Source: Thalassovita mediterranea (GTDB lineage Bacteria; Pseudomonadota; Alphaproteobacteria; Rhodobacterales; Rhodobacteraceae). From it: a DNA stretch of 64,000 nt. Positions 44,085-52,627 of this stretch are shown one piece after another. The stretch lies in contig NZ_CYSF01000019.1 of the NCBI RefSeq assembly GCF_001458435.1, positions 41,149 to 105,148 on the forward strand, read 5' to 3'. Each line of letters begins with the position of its first letter. Positions within the stretch are counted from its first letter, which is position 1. Below the pieces are notes generated by a model that made no database searches, was not told where the DNA came from, and saw nothing but the letters and a program-made list of their open reading frames with translations. The translations under genes were made by a program, and so were the position numbers.

Positions 44085-44749
44085 GAATTTGATCCTTCCA
44101 ATCGGGCCACGACGGCCATGACGCGGGCCACGTGGTTCTGGGTTTCTCGGTAGGGGGGAATGCCGCCGTACTGGCGGACCGCATCGGGTCCGGCGTTGTA
44201 GGCTGCCAGGGCAAGGCGTGGATCGCCGAACGTGTCCAACATCATCGCGAGGTAGCGGGCGGCCCCGTCGAGGTTCTGCAGCGGGTCGCGTGGGTCAACG
44301 CCCAGATCACGGGCAGTGGCGGGCATCAGCTGGCCAAGGCCAATGGCACCTGCACTTGAAATCGCATCCTGCCGGTAGGCGCTCTCAACCTCGATATTGG
44401 CCCGATAGAGAGCCAGCCAATCCGTCACGGAAAGCCCCGCGCGACGCAGGCCGGGATGGCCAGCATAGCGCAGGGCGGTGGCTTCAATGGTCGAGAGGAC
44501 ATCGGCGCGGGGCAGGGGAGTCGGGCGGGCAAGAGCCGCGACTTGGACGCCCTCTTGCTCGGCCTCTACCTCGCCGAAGATCGCGATCCCATCGGAGGCC
44601 GAACCCTGACCGATGCCGTCATTGTAGTTTCGGGCAAAGCTGCTTTGGGAGCGGGACGGGGTTAGAGAGCCGTCGCTCTCCATGACCAGGACCATCTGTG
44701 CGGAGGCAGGTGCGGCGACCAGCCAGAGACAGACGAGGCTAGGTGTCAG
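44081..44749 (-). CDS. virB1: VirB1 lytic transglycosylase
   Basis: The SLT-family murein hydrolase opens the wall for T4SS assembly. The mature part has '[20 protein letters not shown]' (catalytic Glu), '[14 protein letters not shown]' and '[20 protein letters not shown]'. The signal-like '[18 protein letters not shown]' has no ATG, GTG or TTG at its head. The only nearby candidate is CTG at 44749, five bases after AAGGG and 8 nt upstream of the previous gene's stop. The start is therefore uncertain; ATG near 44696 would lose the signal. Confidence 0.8.
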   Translation of the reverse strand: MTPSLVCLWLVAAPASAQMVLVMESDGSLTPSRSQSSFARNYNDGIGQGSASDGIAIFGEVEAEQEGVQVAALARPTPLPRADVLSTIEATALRYAGHPGLRRAGLSVTDWLALYRANIEVESAYRQDAISSAGAIGLGQLMPATARDLGVDPRDPLQNLDGAARYLAMMLDTFGDPRLALAAYNAGPDAVRQYGGIPPYRETQNHVARVMAVVARLEGSNS

Positions 44750-45119
44750 TGCCCTTGTCTGACGGGGCGTTGTCTGGCGGGGCGAGTTTGTGCGTACGGC
44801 TTGTCCCCGCCTCAAGCGGCAGATCGACATGCGCAAAGCCAAGGCCAATGAAGAATGACACCACGCCGGAGATCGTCTTGAACTCGCGGATCTTAATATC
44901 GTTGTAGGTCGTCCGCGTACGGGCGGTGACGAGGAGCTTTTCCACGCCCTCGTCAGAGACAACGCGCATGATCCAGACCCCGTAATAGCTGGGGCCTTTC
45001 TTATGTGCCGACTCCTGGCACAGGATTTCTGCACTATAGCCGCTTTCCACGAGCTCGCGGAACCTGGCTTCCGTAACCACATTTGGTGCTTCGATGTCCC
45101 AGTTCATGGCCCGGCTCAC
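44739..45119 (-). CDS. T4SS-operon first gene, unknown cytoplasmic protein
   Basis: The 126-residue protein has no signal or membrane segment. It has an alpha/beta pattern ('[20 protein letters not shown]', '[20 protein letters not shown]') and an unstructured Pro/Asp-rich tail. The GTG at 45119 has GGAG six bases upstream; ATG 45107 is the alternative. As the leader gene of the T4SS operon it may be a regulator or accessory; no family recognised. Confidence 0.6.
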   Translation of the reverse strand: MSRAMNWDIEAPNVVTEARFRELVESGYSAEILCQESAHKKGPSYYGVWIMRVVSDEGVEKLLVTARTRTTYNDIKIREFKTISGVVSFFIGLGFAHVDLPLEAGTSRTHKLAPPDNAPSDKGTDT

Positions 45120-45169
45120 GCTTTCTCCAATGGCGCGACCCCAGGCATTCCTACTTGAAGCCCAGAGTT

Positions 45170-45185
45170 ACGATAGTATATTATC
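45170..45185. promoter_or_regulatory. Shared palindrome, site B, upstream of the T4SS operon
   Basis: ACGATAGTATATTATC; on the minus strand GATAATATACTATCGT overlaps the likely minus 10 (TATACT) of the T4SS operon. A second half-site, TAATATCGTG, lies 20 bp away. The same ATAATATACTATCG occurs at 47204-47217 and a variant at 10795-10806. Confidence 0.55.
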
Positions 45186-45275
45186 AACCGCAAGATGTAA
45201 TATCGTGCTTTGGCTGTAGTTTGGTTACGCAAACACTAGTCACGGCCAGTGTCCGCGATCAAGGAGATAACAGGT

Positions 45276-45569
45276 TTGAGAAACCCAAGGTTGACATGCC
45301 TGCTCCCATTGCAAGCTATGGCCCTTCTGATCTGCGTTCCTGGGCCGGTTTTGGCGGAATCCTGCTTTGCGCCATCCCGTCCTTTCCTGCCAAGCGATTC
45401 GCAGGCCGCGCGGGACTATGCGGATATCATCCGCGGCGACTTCGAAGATTACATTCAGGATATCCAGAGCTACTTCCGTTGCCTCGACGGTGAACGGGCC
45501 CGCGCCTTCGAGGAAGCGCGCGAAGTCAGCGAGGAATATGGCCGGTTCCTGCAATTGGTAGGGGATTGA
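45276..45569 (+). CDS. Small exported protein divergent from T4SS operon
   Basis: The 97-residue protein has a signal peptide ('CLLPLQAMALLICVPGPVLA') and a mature acidic helical domain with two cysteines ('ESCFAPSRPFLP' and 'IQSYFRCLDGERARAFEEAR'). The TTG start at 45276 is preceded by AAGGAG; a GTG at 45249 lacks a ribosome site. Function unknown; the genetic position suggests a transfer or entry-exclusion accessory. Confidence 0.6.
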   Translation: MRNPRLTCLLPLQAMALLICVPGPVLAESCFAPSRPFLPSDSQAARDYADIIRGDFEDYIQDIQSYFRCLDGERARAFEEAREVSEEYGRFLQLVGD

Positions 45570-45633
45570 TGGGCAACCTCGGGAGCATCAGACTTGCAGC
45601 CCATGGAAACCAGACGCCGATAACACCCTCATA

Positions 45634-45650
45634 TATCTACTTTTTAGATA
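45634..45650. promoter_or_regulatory. Inverted repeat before the Xre regulator
   Basis: TATCTA-CTTTT-TAGATA, perfect 6-bp arms, about 45 bp before the regulator start. Candidate operator for autoregulation. Confidence 0.45.
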
Positions 45651-45693
45651 ACAGATTTCATCCGCTAGCGACGTCACAAAAGGTATGTGACGC

Positions 45694-45951
45694 GTGGCAA
45701 AGACAATCAGAAGCAAGGGACAAGTGGCACTCTGTCAGGCGTTGGTCGACGCCCGTGTCAAAGCGGGCCTTGGTCAGAAAGACCTGGCAGACAGGCTCAG
45801 ATGCCACCAGTCCCTTATTGCCCGCCTTGAGAGCGGCCAGCGCCGGGTCGACGTTGTCGAGCTGGTCGTCTTGGCGCGCGCCATCGGCTTTGACCCGTTC
45901 GAGGTTCTGGCGATCGTTGAAGCCGCCACGGAGCCCGACCACAGGATTTGA
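45694..45951 (+). CDS. Xre-family helix-turn-helix regulator
   Basis: The 85-residue single-domain repressor has the HTH 'LGQKDLADRLRCHQSLIARL' followed by 'ESGQRRVDVVELVVLARAIG' (classic HTH_3). The GTG start has AAAGG 11 nt upstream. Its location beside the T4SS operon, with a palindrome shared by three transfer-gene promoters nearby, makes it the best candidate for their regulator; binding is inferred. Confidence 0.8.
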   Translation: MAKTIRSKGQVALCQALVDARVKAGLGQKDLADRLRCHQSLIARLESGQRRVDVVELVVLARAIGFDPFEVLAIVEAATEPDHRI

Positions 45952-46120
45952 AGCCAATGAATTGTTGAGAACACGGGAACCCACTTTCCCGGTCTGATGA
46001 TCATTTCCTCATCGAGGACCAGTTAGCCAACATCAAAGAAGCCCGGCGCGCGGTCGTAGTGAACGCTCTGCAACCCCACGCCGCAATTCGCAGCGCCGCA
46101 GTGCAGGAAGCCAGTAAACA

Positions 46121-46348
46121 GTGAACGAAGATAAGGGTGAGGGCGTCGCGATCGCCAATCTGATCGGGACCGATGGGTGCAGTGTTGTTGGTTGGGTTTA
46201 TCGCTGGAGGACAGGCTCACATGCGGTGATGTGGGACGTCCAAGGGCCCCAGCCGGTATCGGAAACCCGGCCGGATATAAGTGACGAACAGAAGCAAGAA
46301 ATCGACTTCGATGCGCTGACGAGGATCGGAAGAAGCGACGACGGGTGA
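46121..46348 (+). CDS. Small acidic hypothetical protein
   Basis: The 75-residue frame has plausible codon use, begins with GTG after an AGGAAG site, and contains 'VVGWVYRWRTGSHAVMWDVQ' and an acidic end 'QKQEIDFDALTRIGRSDDG'. No family recognised. The preceding 170 bases hold a broken frame ('LIEDQLANIKEARRAVVV') without a start, so this stretch may be a decayed region. Confidence 0.4.
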   Translation: MNEDKGEGVAIANLIGTDGCSVVGWVYRWRTGSHAVMWDVQGPQPVSETRPDISDEQKQEIDFDALTRIGRSDDG

Positions 46349-46468
46349 ACAGAGCGAACCCGCGGTGTTTGCCTAAACGCCAAACAGCATGTGGACCGCG
46401 AAGCGTATGCGGTGCGGTCGTGCAAGCCAAAGGCGCCGTCTTCCATGACAAATCTACGTAGCGGCAGG

Positions 46469-47164
46469 TCAGTAGTTCACCTGCTCGAACCCGTAGTTGC
46501 CGTCATAGTCACGCCAATCGACGAAGACGGATCGGTGATAAATGCCAGGGCAATGCTCGCCCCAACGTTCAAGTCCCACATGGGCCTCGGGCAGGGCAGT
46601 TATCGAAGATCGCTGCCATGAGAAATCGCCTTGGGTCCCGTAGGTGCCGAGGACCACGGTCGCGCTTCGGTTACAATCCCCATCGCGCCCGGACTCGTGC
46701 TGTCGTGCATACCGTACATCGAAGACGCGGATGGACCGCACGAAATTGAACTCTGGCCCGCTGATATCGATGTCCGCGCGGTCCTGAACGAGCCGCAGGG
46801 CGAGGTCGGTGGGAACGAGATTATCTACTGGCAAGGATTGAAGCGGTCGACGGCTGTCGGTTCGGTACAAGGCTTCAAAGATGCGGCCAGCGTTGTTTTG
46901 TAACCGATCGTTCTCGTAGGAGGCGCCCATGGGACAGCGCCAGATTTGCAGCGGTGGTTCGACCGGCCAAGGTGTAATCCGCCGGATAAATTCGGCGCGG
47001 GCTCGGGCGCAAGGGACGGAAGCAGGCCAGCCGCCAGACAGGCACAAGAGGATCGCGCAATCGATCGGGTATGTCTGCGCGCGGGCGGGTATTGGCAGCG
47101 AAGAACTTGTCACGGTCAAAGCGACTGCGACCGAGGGGAGGAGCTTCTTGAGTAAATGGCGCAT
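46469..47164 (-). CDS. Exported plasmid protein, unknown function
   Basis: The 231-residue protein has a signal peptide ('KLLPSVAVALTVTSSSLPIP', cleavage after ARA). The mature part is cysteine-containing ('YPIDCAILLCLSGGWPASVP', 'CARARAEFIRRITPWPVEPP', 'LQIWRCPMG'). The first half is a pattern I associate with hypothetical proteins of alphaproteobacterial conjugative plasmids; no domain name can be given. Start ATG 47164; GGAG sits 8 nt upstream. The promoter region carries the palindrome shared with the T4SS operon. Confidence 0.65.
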   Translation of the reverse strand: MRHLLKKLLPSVAVALTVTSSSLPIPARAQTYPIDCAILLCLSGGWPASVPCARARAEFIRRITPWPVEPPLQIWRCPMGASYENDRLQNNAGRIFEALYRTDSRRPLQSLPVDNLVPTDLALRLVQDRADIDISGPEFNFVRSIRVFDVRYARQHESGRDGDCNRSATVVLGTYGTQGDFSWQRSSITALPEAHVGLERWGEHCPGIYHRSVFVDWRDYDGNYGFEQVNY

Positions 47165-47203
47165 GCTGTGGAGCCTCCGTGATAGGAGTTCAGCATACAT
47201 ACA

Positions 47204-47217
47204 ATAATATACTATCG
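47204..47217. promoter_or_regulatory. Shared palindrome, site C
   Basis: ATAATATACTATCG, the same 14 bases as the minus strand of site B (45170-45185). It lies about 40 bp upstream of the exported-protein gene on the minus strand. Confidence 0.55.
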
Positions 47218-47478
47218 CAACGCTAAGTTTGGAAACCCCAGAAGAGCTACGTGGCAAGAACCACTTGGCCAAGCCATCAAGGCGTCCACAAAACACCTTC
47301 CTCGCTGTCTTCTGGGAGGTGATACCCGTCAGGGTTAACGTCAGGCAAAGCAACGTTCCTTTGACGTTCTGGCTTATCTTGTAGCGCTACGATCCTCGAA
47401 GATCTGATAGGTGGGCCTTCGACAGGAAAACCGCGCATGAGAACTCTAGACTTCCCTGCTTGACTGGTTTTCGTCTAA

Positions 47479-47511
47479 ACTGGTTCGAAACCAGTAGCAG
47501 GTTGGAAACCT
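47479..47511. repeat. Two tandem inverted repeats
   Basis: ACTGGTT-CGA-AACCAGT (47479-47495) and AGGTT-GGA-AACCT (47499-47511), both perfect with 3-nt centres; a further CTGGTT half lies at 47463-47468. They are 28 bp before the next start, so either an operator or iteron-like elements. Confidence 0.55.
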
Positions 47512-47538
47512 ACCTCCTGTTCAGATCAGGGTAAAACC

Positions 47539-47988
47539 ATGGTAAAACTATCTTTGAATAAGGCTGCAAAGGAAGCAGGAGTTGCTAAGGCAACTTTGCT
47601 AGAAGCCTTAAATAGTGGGCGAATGAGTGCAAGTAAGAACGAAAAGGGTCATTGGGAGATTGATCCATCAGAGCTTTTTAGGGTGTTTCCAAAAACCGGA
47701 TCTTACGAATCCAAAAAACCGGTACATACCCCCTTTGAAAACCACCAAAAAACCACTGAAAATAGCGGCTTGGAGGTCGAAGTTAAGATGCTTCGTGAGC
47801 AGATTGAGCGGATGGACGTGGAGCGCGAACGCGAACGTTCCCAGCTCAACGATCAAATTGAGGCATTGAGGGAGCAGGCTGAGCGTCAGAGCGCGGATCA
47901 TAGGCAGGCTTTGGCTGTGTTAACCGACCAACGCAAGAAAACAGTCGAAACACCTAAGCGCAGCTTCTGGGCCAGAATCATCGGCTAA
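47539..47988 (+). CDS. HTH/coiled-coil protein, plasmid-replication-associated DNA-binding type
   Basis: The 149-residue protein has an excisionase-like HTH ('SLNKAAKEAGVAKATLLEAL', residues 4-23, then 'GRMSASKNEKGHWEIDPSEL'), a linker, a long charged coiled coil (about 75-130) and a short basic/aromatic end 'TPKRSFWARIIG'. The same plan is seen in DNA-binding proteins encoded beside rep genes on gammaproteobacterial plasmids. No rep gene is visible next to it here. The gene is AT-rich compared with its neighbours, suggesting transfer. Confidence 0.55.
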   Translation: MVKLSLNKAAKEAGVAKATLLEALNSGRMSASKNEKGHWEIDPSELFRVFPKTGSYESKKPVHTPFENHQKTTENSGLEVEVKMLREQIERMDVERERERSQLNDQIEALREQAERQSADHRQALAVLTDQRKKTVETPKRSFWARIIG

Positions 47989-48018
47989 AACAGGAATGTT
48001 TAAAGCTAGATTCATCGC

Positions 48019-48246
48019 ATGATTGAATGCCTCCTCTACCGTACGGGACGCGCGCAAGGGCGGTTGTTTTACCGCGTCGAAATCGCGATGAACCTGTTCA
48101 GCGAAGTATCCGTGCTGCGCGAGTGGGGCGTCGCTGGTGGCCGCCCCAAGGCCGTCGTGCAAAGCTTTGCCAACCTGCGCGATGCATCGCGTGTCGCGGA
48201 CAGGCACCGCAACCGGGCTGAACGGCGCGGGTATCTACGTTTTTGA
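48019..48246 (+). CDS. Stand-alone WGR-domain protein
   Basis: The 75-residue protein consists of one WGR-like domain: '[20 protein letters not shown]' followed by the signature '[20 protein letters not shown]' and a basic C-terminus. WGR domains bind nucleic acid in PARPs and other regulators; alone, its role is unknown. Its last 12 bases overlap the convergent amidohydrolase gene. Confidence 0.65.
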   Translation: MIECLLYRTGRAQGRLFYRVEIAMNLFSEVSVLREWGVAGGRPKAVVQSFANLRDASRVADRHRNRAERRGYLRF

Positions 48247-49440
48247 TCCCAACTGTGCGACCGCCTGCGCCAGCACCTGCACGCCCGCGACCAGATCATC
48301 TTCGTCCGTGTCTTCCTCGAAGGTGTGGCTTAGCCCGCCAATCGACGGCACGAACAACATCGCCACAGGCATCAGCCGGGACACGTTTGTCGCATCATGC
48401 AGCGCGCCCGACGGCATTTTGCGCCACTTGCCTAGTGCCACGGTTTCGGCCCCCGCCTCAAGGGCAGCACGCAACCGCTGATCCATCGAAACCGGCTCAA
48501 GCCCCAGCAAAGGCCCATAGCTCAGGGCCACCCCCTGCGCCTGTGCAATCTCCGAGGCTGAGGTGCGAATGATCTCCTCCATTCGAGCCAACCGATCCGC
48601 GTCCGCATCGCGCCACTGCATTGAAAACACCGCCCGCCCGGGTACAATCGAAGACGCATTCGGATGCAGCGACAGATGCCCGATGGTCCAGACCGTCTGC
48701 GGCGTCACCACATTGCGCAGCCGGTCATTCAGCAGCGCATTAAAAGCCGACACCGCCTGAAACGCGTCGCGTCGCAGATGCATCGGCGTTGTGCCTGCGT
48801 GGTTTTGCTGACCCTCAAAGGTGACTTTCATATCGCGAATGCCAACGATATCAGTGACAACGCCAATTTTTTCGCCACTGCTGTCCAACGTAGGGCCTTG
48901 CTCGATGTGCAGCTCGACAAAGCCAGTAAACTGGCTTGGCGACACCGGACCCGTCACCATTTCCGCAACCGCATGCCGGGCGTCGCCCAAACTGACGCCT
49001 GCGTGGTCCACCAACAGATCAGCATCCGCTTGCGACAATTGCCCGGACCAAACGGCACTGCCCGTTGTCACGCCAAACCGCCCCTCTTCGTCTTGAAAAG
49101 ACACGACCGACACCGCAGGCCCGCCCGCCTCTTGCGCTGCCCGCGCAACCTCAAGTGCTGCAATGACCCCCAAAGCGCCATCCAGCCAACCGCCCTCGGG
49201 CTGGCTGTCCGAATGCGACCCCAACAGCAATGACGGCCCGTCGGCCAAGCCGAACAGGTTGCCCATCGCATCCACTTCAACGCGCAAACCCGCGTCTTGC
49301 ATCTGCTCCGCAAGCCAACGGCGCGCCGCAAGATCAGCGTCAGAATAGGCCGGGCGCACAACGCCCTTTCCGACGCCCGCAGCGCCGAAGCCCCGCAAGC
49401 TATGCAAATCCCCTAGAAACCTGTCCGCATCAATACGCAT
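48235..49440 (-). CDS. M20-family Zn-dependent amidohydrolase (N-carbamoyl-amino-acid hydrolase / allantoate amidohydrolase type)
   Basis: The 401-residue metalloenzyme of the hydantoinase/carbamoylase family has metal ligands '[20 protein letters not shown]' (His, Asp), '[12 protein letters not shown]' (Glu-Glu) and '[13 protein letters not shown]' (His), with the dimer domain '[18 protein letters not shown]' and a C-terminal His in '[11 protein letters not shown]'. It would hydrolyse N-carbamoyl or ureido acids. Start ATG 49440 fits the family's N-terminus. Its neighbour on the other side is an IS. Functionally it would belong with the oxoprolinase/hydantoinase-type locus at 1-6 kb. Confidence 0.85.
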   Translation of the reverse strand: MRIDADRFLGDLHSLRGFGAAGVGKGVVRPAYSDADLAARRWLAEQMQDAGLRVEVDAMGNLFGLADGPSLLLGSHSDSQPEGGWLDGALGVIAALEVARAAQEAGGPAVSVVSFQDEEGRFGVTTGSAVWSGQLSQADADLLVDHAGVSLGDARHAVAEMVTGPVSPSQFTGFVELHIEQGPTLDSSGEKIGVVTDIVGIRDMKVTFEGQQNHAGTTPMHLRRDAFQAVSAFNALLNDRLRNVVTPQTVWTIGHLSLHPNASSIVPGRAVFSMQWRDADADRLARMEEIIRTSASEIAQAQGVALSYGPLLGLEPVSMDQRLRAALEAGAETVALGKWRKMPSGALHDATNVSRLMPVAMLFVPSIGGLSHTFEEDTDEDDLVAGVQVLAQAVAQLGSKT

Positions 49441-49739
49441 ACTACATCCCATCTTCTCTGGCTCATAAATATCCCAGGGAGTTTGAGGGACAGCGTCCCT
49501 CATCCCCTTAAACTGACATTCCCCAAGTAGAACGTCCTCCCGCCCACCTTGCCGCTGTTCTGCGCTCCTATCAAGCCTCTTGCACCCATGGTGCCGTTGT
49601 TCGGGCATCTGACGCGCGAACTGAGCACGATTTCCGGTCTCGGGGGCGAGGTTGATCCGGATATTGGTCTGACCGACCCCCGTATGGATAGACCGGTTGA
49701 GCCGCTTTTGTTCAGGTTTTATGATTAACGATGTTGTCA
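49441..49739. other. Remnant region beside the transposase gene
   Basis: On the plus strand a short frame without start ends at 49728 ('[20 protein letters not shown]'...'LLFRFYD') and a second frame overlaps it. This could be a decayed gene end cut by the IS, but I recognise no family and no start. The amidohydrolase leader occupies the first bases. Confidence 0.35.
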
Positions 49740-51086
49740 TTAGGGAACCGGCGGTGCGCGCAGCCGATGTATGGCCGCAAGGATGCGGTTGAACAGATCG
49801 CCGCTGACAGCCACCTCGGCCAGTTGGAAGGTGATTGCACGGGCGTGACGCACAACCCTCGCACCAATCTTGATCAATCGCGTCTGCAGGCTTGTCAGTG
49901 ACCAGTCGGCTATCTCATCAGGTAGATCAGTGCCCTGTAGGAAGGCACCGATATTGTAAGCCAGTGCATGGAGTTGCAGCCGCACCTCGTTCTGCGCCAT
50001 GCCTTTGCAGGACAAACGGGTCCAGTTGATCGCCTGCTTGCCTTCCTTGATGTATTGCTCGGCGGTGCCGCGTTGGTTGTAGAAGCGGATGATCCAGTCG
50101 GGTTCCATCGGCATGTTGGTGACCACGAAGCCCACGCGCGGGAACAACTCGCTGGGATGCCATTCCACCTTGGCGATGACACGACGAGGTTTGTCCCAAG
50201 ATGCCGCCTGATATTGGAAGTCGCCGTAGATGCGCTTCACGCCTTTTGGCGGACGACCCACAGGGCGCTTGAGCAGATGCGCAATCTTGCCCTGAAGAAC
50301 GCGATTGGCCCGAAGGCGGATGGCGTAGAAATAGTTTTCCAGTTCCAGAGTTTTGTATAGCTCCGGGATGGCGAACGCAGCATCCCCCCGGAAGAACCGC
50401 ATCAGGTGACGATCCGCATATCGCGCGATGACGGGCTTCAGAACCTCTTCCCATCCATCTGCGCTGTGAACATTGCCGGGGCGCAGGGCGCAGCGTTCCA
50501 AATGGCCAAACTGGTTGAAGACGAACAGCGGGTGATAGCACATGCAGCCGAAATGCCCGTTCCAAGCGGTGCCTTCTTGCGCGCCGTGGGTGGGACTGAC
50601 TGAACTGTCCATGTCGAGCGTGATCCACTTGGGCGGTTTGCGATTGTGAACCCGGTCGATCCAGTGTCCTGATAAATCCGCCAGCACAGTGCGATTGTCG
50701 GTTGCCGCCAACACCTCGGTCTCGAACCGTCCCATCTGGCTCGCAGACGCGGCCTTGGCCTCAACGGCACGCCCTCCAACGACCTGCCGCATCACCGGAT
50801 CAAGCGATAAACGGTCCGCGTCATTAACATCATCATATCCGGCCAGCCGCCCAAAGACCGACTGGCGCAACAAGCCGACCAGTGAGTGCAGGCGATTGTG
50901 GCCAGTTCGCGTGTCTCTCAGAAATCCGCCCGCAATGTCGTGCAGGCCGAGCACTTCATCCAATTCCCTGAACAACAGTAATCCACCGTCCGAGCTGATC
51001 TTGGAACCATGAAACTCCAGCCGGACCCGGCGGTCAAAACTGAGCCGCCCATCACCCGTTTCGCGTGCACCCTCTGGGTGATCCAT
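49740..51086 (-). CDS. IS1380-family transposase
   Basis: The 448-residue DDE transposase has the IS1380-type start ('[19 protein letters not shown]'), '[20 protein letters not shown]' (first Asp), '[20 protein letters not shown]', '[18 protein letters not shown]' (second Asp) and the late '[18 protein letters not shown]' (Glu). It is full length and apparently intact. Terminal inverted repeats could not be identified by eye, so IS borders are not given. Confidence 0.88.
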   Translation of the reverse strand: MDHPEGARETGDGRLSFDRRVRLEFHGSKISSDGGLLLFRELDEVLGLHDIAGGFLRDTRTGHNRLHSLVGLLRQSVFGRLAGYDDVNDADRLSLDPVMRQVVGGRAVEAKAASASQMGRFETEVLAATDNRTVLADLSGHWIDRVHNRKPPKWITLDMDSSVSPTHGAQEGTAWNGHFGCMCYHPLFVFNQFGHLERCALRPGNVHSADGWEEVLKPVIARYADRHLMRFFRGDAAFAIPELYKTLELENYFYAIRLRANRVLQGKIAHLLKRPVGRPPKGVKRIYGDFQYQAASWDKPRRVIAKVEWHPSELFPRVGFVVTNMPMEPDWIIRFYNQRGTAEQYIKEGKQAINWTRLSCKGMAQNEVRLQLHALAYNIGAFLQGTDLPDEIADWSLTSLQTRLIKIGARVVRHARAITFQLAEVAVSGDLFNRILAAIHRLRAPPVP

Positions 51087-51361
51087 AATCCACCACCTTC
51101 AGCCAAATTAACATACTGAAATATAACACATTAGTGGCCGTTGGAGGCGCGAAAACGTCAAGTTACTTGGGAAATGCGGGCTAAGTATAAAGTCGCATAA
51201 AGAAGTTTATGTTAATTATGGCAGAATTAGTGACTGTGATTTGACGCAGAACGACCGTCCAACCCCTCCACGATAAAGATCCGGGATGAGCACAATCTTA
51301 CGGATTTGCTTCGGAATGGAAATTCTCCACTTTCGGTATGCGCACCAACTTCTTGACAGAG

Positions 51362-52213
51362 TTAGCGAGGTTCCACCAAGTCACTCCGGGCATCGCGGAT
51401 GATCATCCAAGACGAATGCAGGAAAAGCCCCGCGATCGCGAACGCGACGATCAGGTCGGGCCATGCACTGCCAAGCCACGCGACCAGCCCGGCGGCGATG
51501 ACCACGGCGAGGTTGCCGATAGCGTCGTTGCGGGAGAACAGCCAGACGGCTCGCATATTGGCATCACCCTTGCGGTGCTTTAGCAGCGGCAGCACCGCGA
51601 GGATGTTTACGATCAGCGCACCTACCGCGAAGGCTCCCATTAACCCGGTTTCTGGCGTGGTCTGGTTGAGGACACGCCAGAGCGTGCTGCCGACAACGCC
51701 AAGGCCCAGAAGGCCCAGAAACACACCCTGGATCATCGCCGACCGCGCCCGCCATGTCAGGCTCCAGCCGATGGCGAGCAGGCCCAGAAACGTGATTGCA
51801 CCATCGCCCAGAAAATCGAGCGCGTCTGCCTTGAGCGCCTGCGAACCGGACAGGAACCCGCCGAACATCTCGACCACGCCGTATCCGAGATTGAGCGCAA
51901 CCACGATCCAGAGCGCGCGGCGATAGCTCGGGTCCTTGTAGGCCGGATCGGACGATGTATCGCCGTCCTCGATCTTCTCGAAACCGTAGCCGGTCGCGTC
52001 GAGCGCGGGCCGCACTTTGGGCAGGTCGCCCTCCGCGATCCGCAATGTCATGATGTGGGTCGCGGCGGACACTTTCACGTCGCCTTCGGCCACGCCCGCA
52101 GACCGGGCTGCGCGCTCGATCTCGGCGGCGTCCTTTGCGCAGTCCATGCCCTGTACCCGCATTCGGATCGGGGAGGAGGCTGTTGCCAACGTGCTGTTAT
52201 CGGGCTGGCTCAT
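51362..52213 (-). CDS. HMA-CDF fusion cation exporter
   Basis: The 283-residue protein has an N-terminal HMA-like metal domain ('MRVQGMDCAKDAAEIERAAR', about 18-37) followed from about 95 by a CDF/cation-efflux membrane domain ('LKADALDFLGDGAITFLGLL' and 'WLFSRNDAIGNLAVVIAAGL', with the Asp ligands). It is predicted to export Cd/Zn/Pb. It is divergent from the ArsR-family regulator. The C-terminal CDF cytoplasmic domain is missing, as in short DmeF/CzcD-like forms. Confidence 0.82.
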   Translation of the reverse strand: MSQPDNSTLATASSPIRMRVQGMDCAKDAAEIERAARSAGVAEGDVKVSAATHIMTLRIAEGDLPKVRPALDATGYGFEKIEDGDTSSDPAYKDPSYRRALWIVVALNLGYGVVEMFGGFLSGSQALKADALDFLGDGAITFLGLLAIGWSLTWRARSAMIQGVFLGLLGLGVVGSTLWRVLNQTTPETGLMGAFAVGALIVNILAVLPLLKHRKGDANMRAVWLFSRNDAIGNLAVVIAAGLVAWLGSAWPDLIVAFAIAGLFLHSSWMIIRDARSDLVEPR

Positions 52214-52259
52214 GTGCGATCCTCTTTATGGTGGCGGGCGATAAAGTACGCCGCTTACG

Positions 52260-52277
52260 TATCAGTGGATAATGATA
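52260..52277. promoter_or_regulatory. Candidate ArsR-type operator
   Basis: TATCA-GTGGATAA-TGATA between the divergent CDF and regulator genes, directly at the regulator's start. Imperfect A/T-rich dyads like this are typical for ArsR/SmtB repressors. Confidence 0.4.
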
Positions 52278-52627
52278 TGACGACGCAAGACGTTCAAGAC
52301 GATCTTCCGGCACCCGATACCCTGGAACTGCGGGCAAAGCTCTTCCGGGGCCTCGGCGATCCCAGTCGTCTGGCGATCCTAGATGCGCTGGTGTCGGACG
52401 AACGCAGCGTGCAGGAAATCGTCGGGCATACGGGTCTGGGTCAGCCCAATGCCTCGAACCATCTGCGCTGCCTGCTCGACTGCGGGCTGGTCACTCGCCG
52501 TAGCGAGGGTCGGTTCGTCCGGTATCGCTTGGCGGACGGGCGGATTGCGGACCTAATCCGTGACGCGGGTCGGCTACTTGCCTCGAACGCGAATGGAGTT
52601 GATACGTGCCGAAACTATACGGGTTAG
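52277..52627 (+). CDS. ArsR-family metal repressor, CmtR-like
   Basis: The 116-residue winged-helix repressor has a recognition helix 'TGLGQPNASNHLRCLLDCGL', with Cys65 and Cys69 (C-x3-C) and a C-terminal Cys111 ('VDTCRNYTG'). This cysteine pattern matches the Cd/Pb sensor CmtR (57, 61, 102) rather than ArsR or SmtB. It is divergent from the HMA-CDF exporter, which it should repress until Cd or Pb appears. Start at ATG 52277; longer frames run antisense through the exporter gene. Confidence 0.82.
   Translation: MTTQDVQDDLPAPDTLELRAKLFRGLGDPSRLAILDALVSDERSVQEIVGHTGLGQPNASNHLRCLLDCGLVTRRSEGRFVRYRLADGRIADLIRDAGRLLASNANGVDTCRNYTG

Larger units (their letters stand above)
47165..47538. other. Regulatory intergenic region
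   Basis: No gene. Contains the shared palindrome (47204-47217) near the minus-strand gene and two tandem hairpins (47479-47511) near the plus-strand HTH/coiled-coil gene. The middle has no structure I can support. Confidence 0.5.
7380..47988. mobile_element. Putative conjugative element or plasmid backbone with cargo (limits approximate)
   Basis: The stretch contains a MobC-like protein, a MOBP relaxase and VirD4 (10863-15779), a complete VirB set (33512-44749), and plasmid-style small genes and regulators (45276-47988). About 17 kb of metal-resistance and nucleotidyltransferase cargo lies between the two transfer blocks. No integrase, att sites or replication initiator were recognised, so the ends are set by gene content only and whether it is integrated or a free plasmid is open. 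Confidence 0.5.

Noticed and set aside
46023..46451. Minus-strand open frame (142 codons) over the small acidic gene
   Set aside because: Ser/Arg/His-rich with no ribosome site; the plus-strand frame at 46121 has better codon use.
49700..51250. Terminal inverted repeats of the IS1380-type element
   Set aside because: I compared the flanks of the transposase on both strands and found only short, same-orientation matches (CTAATG), so IS ends and target duplication are not claimed.
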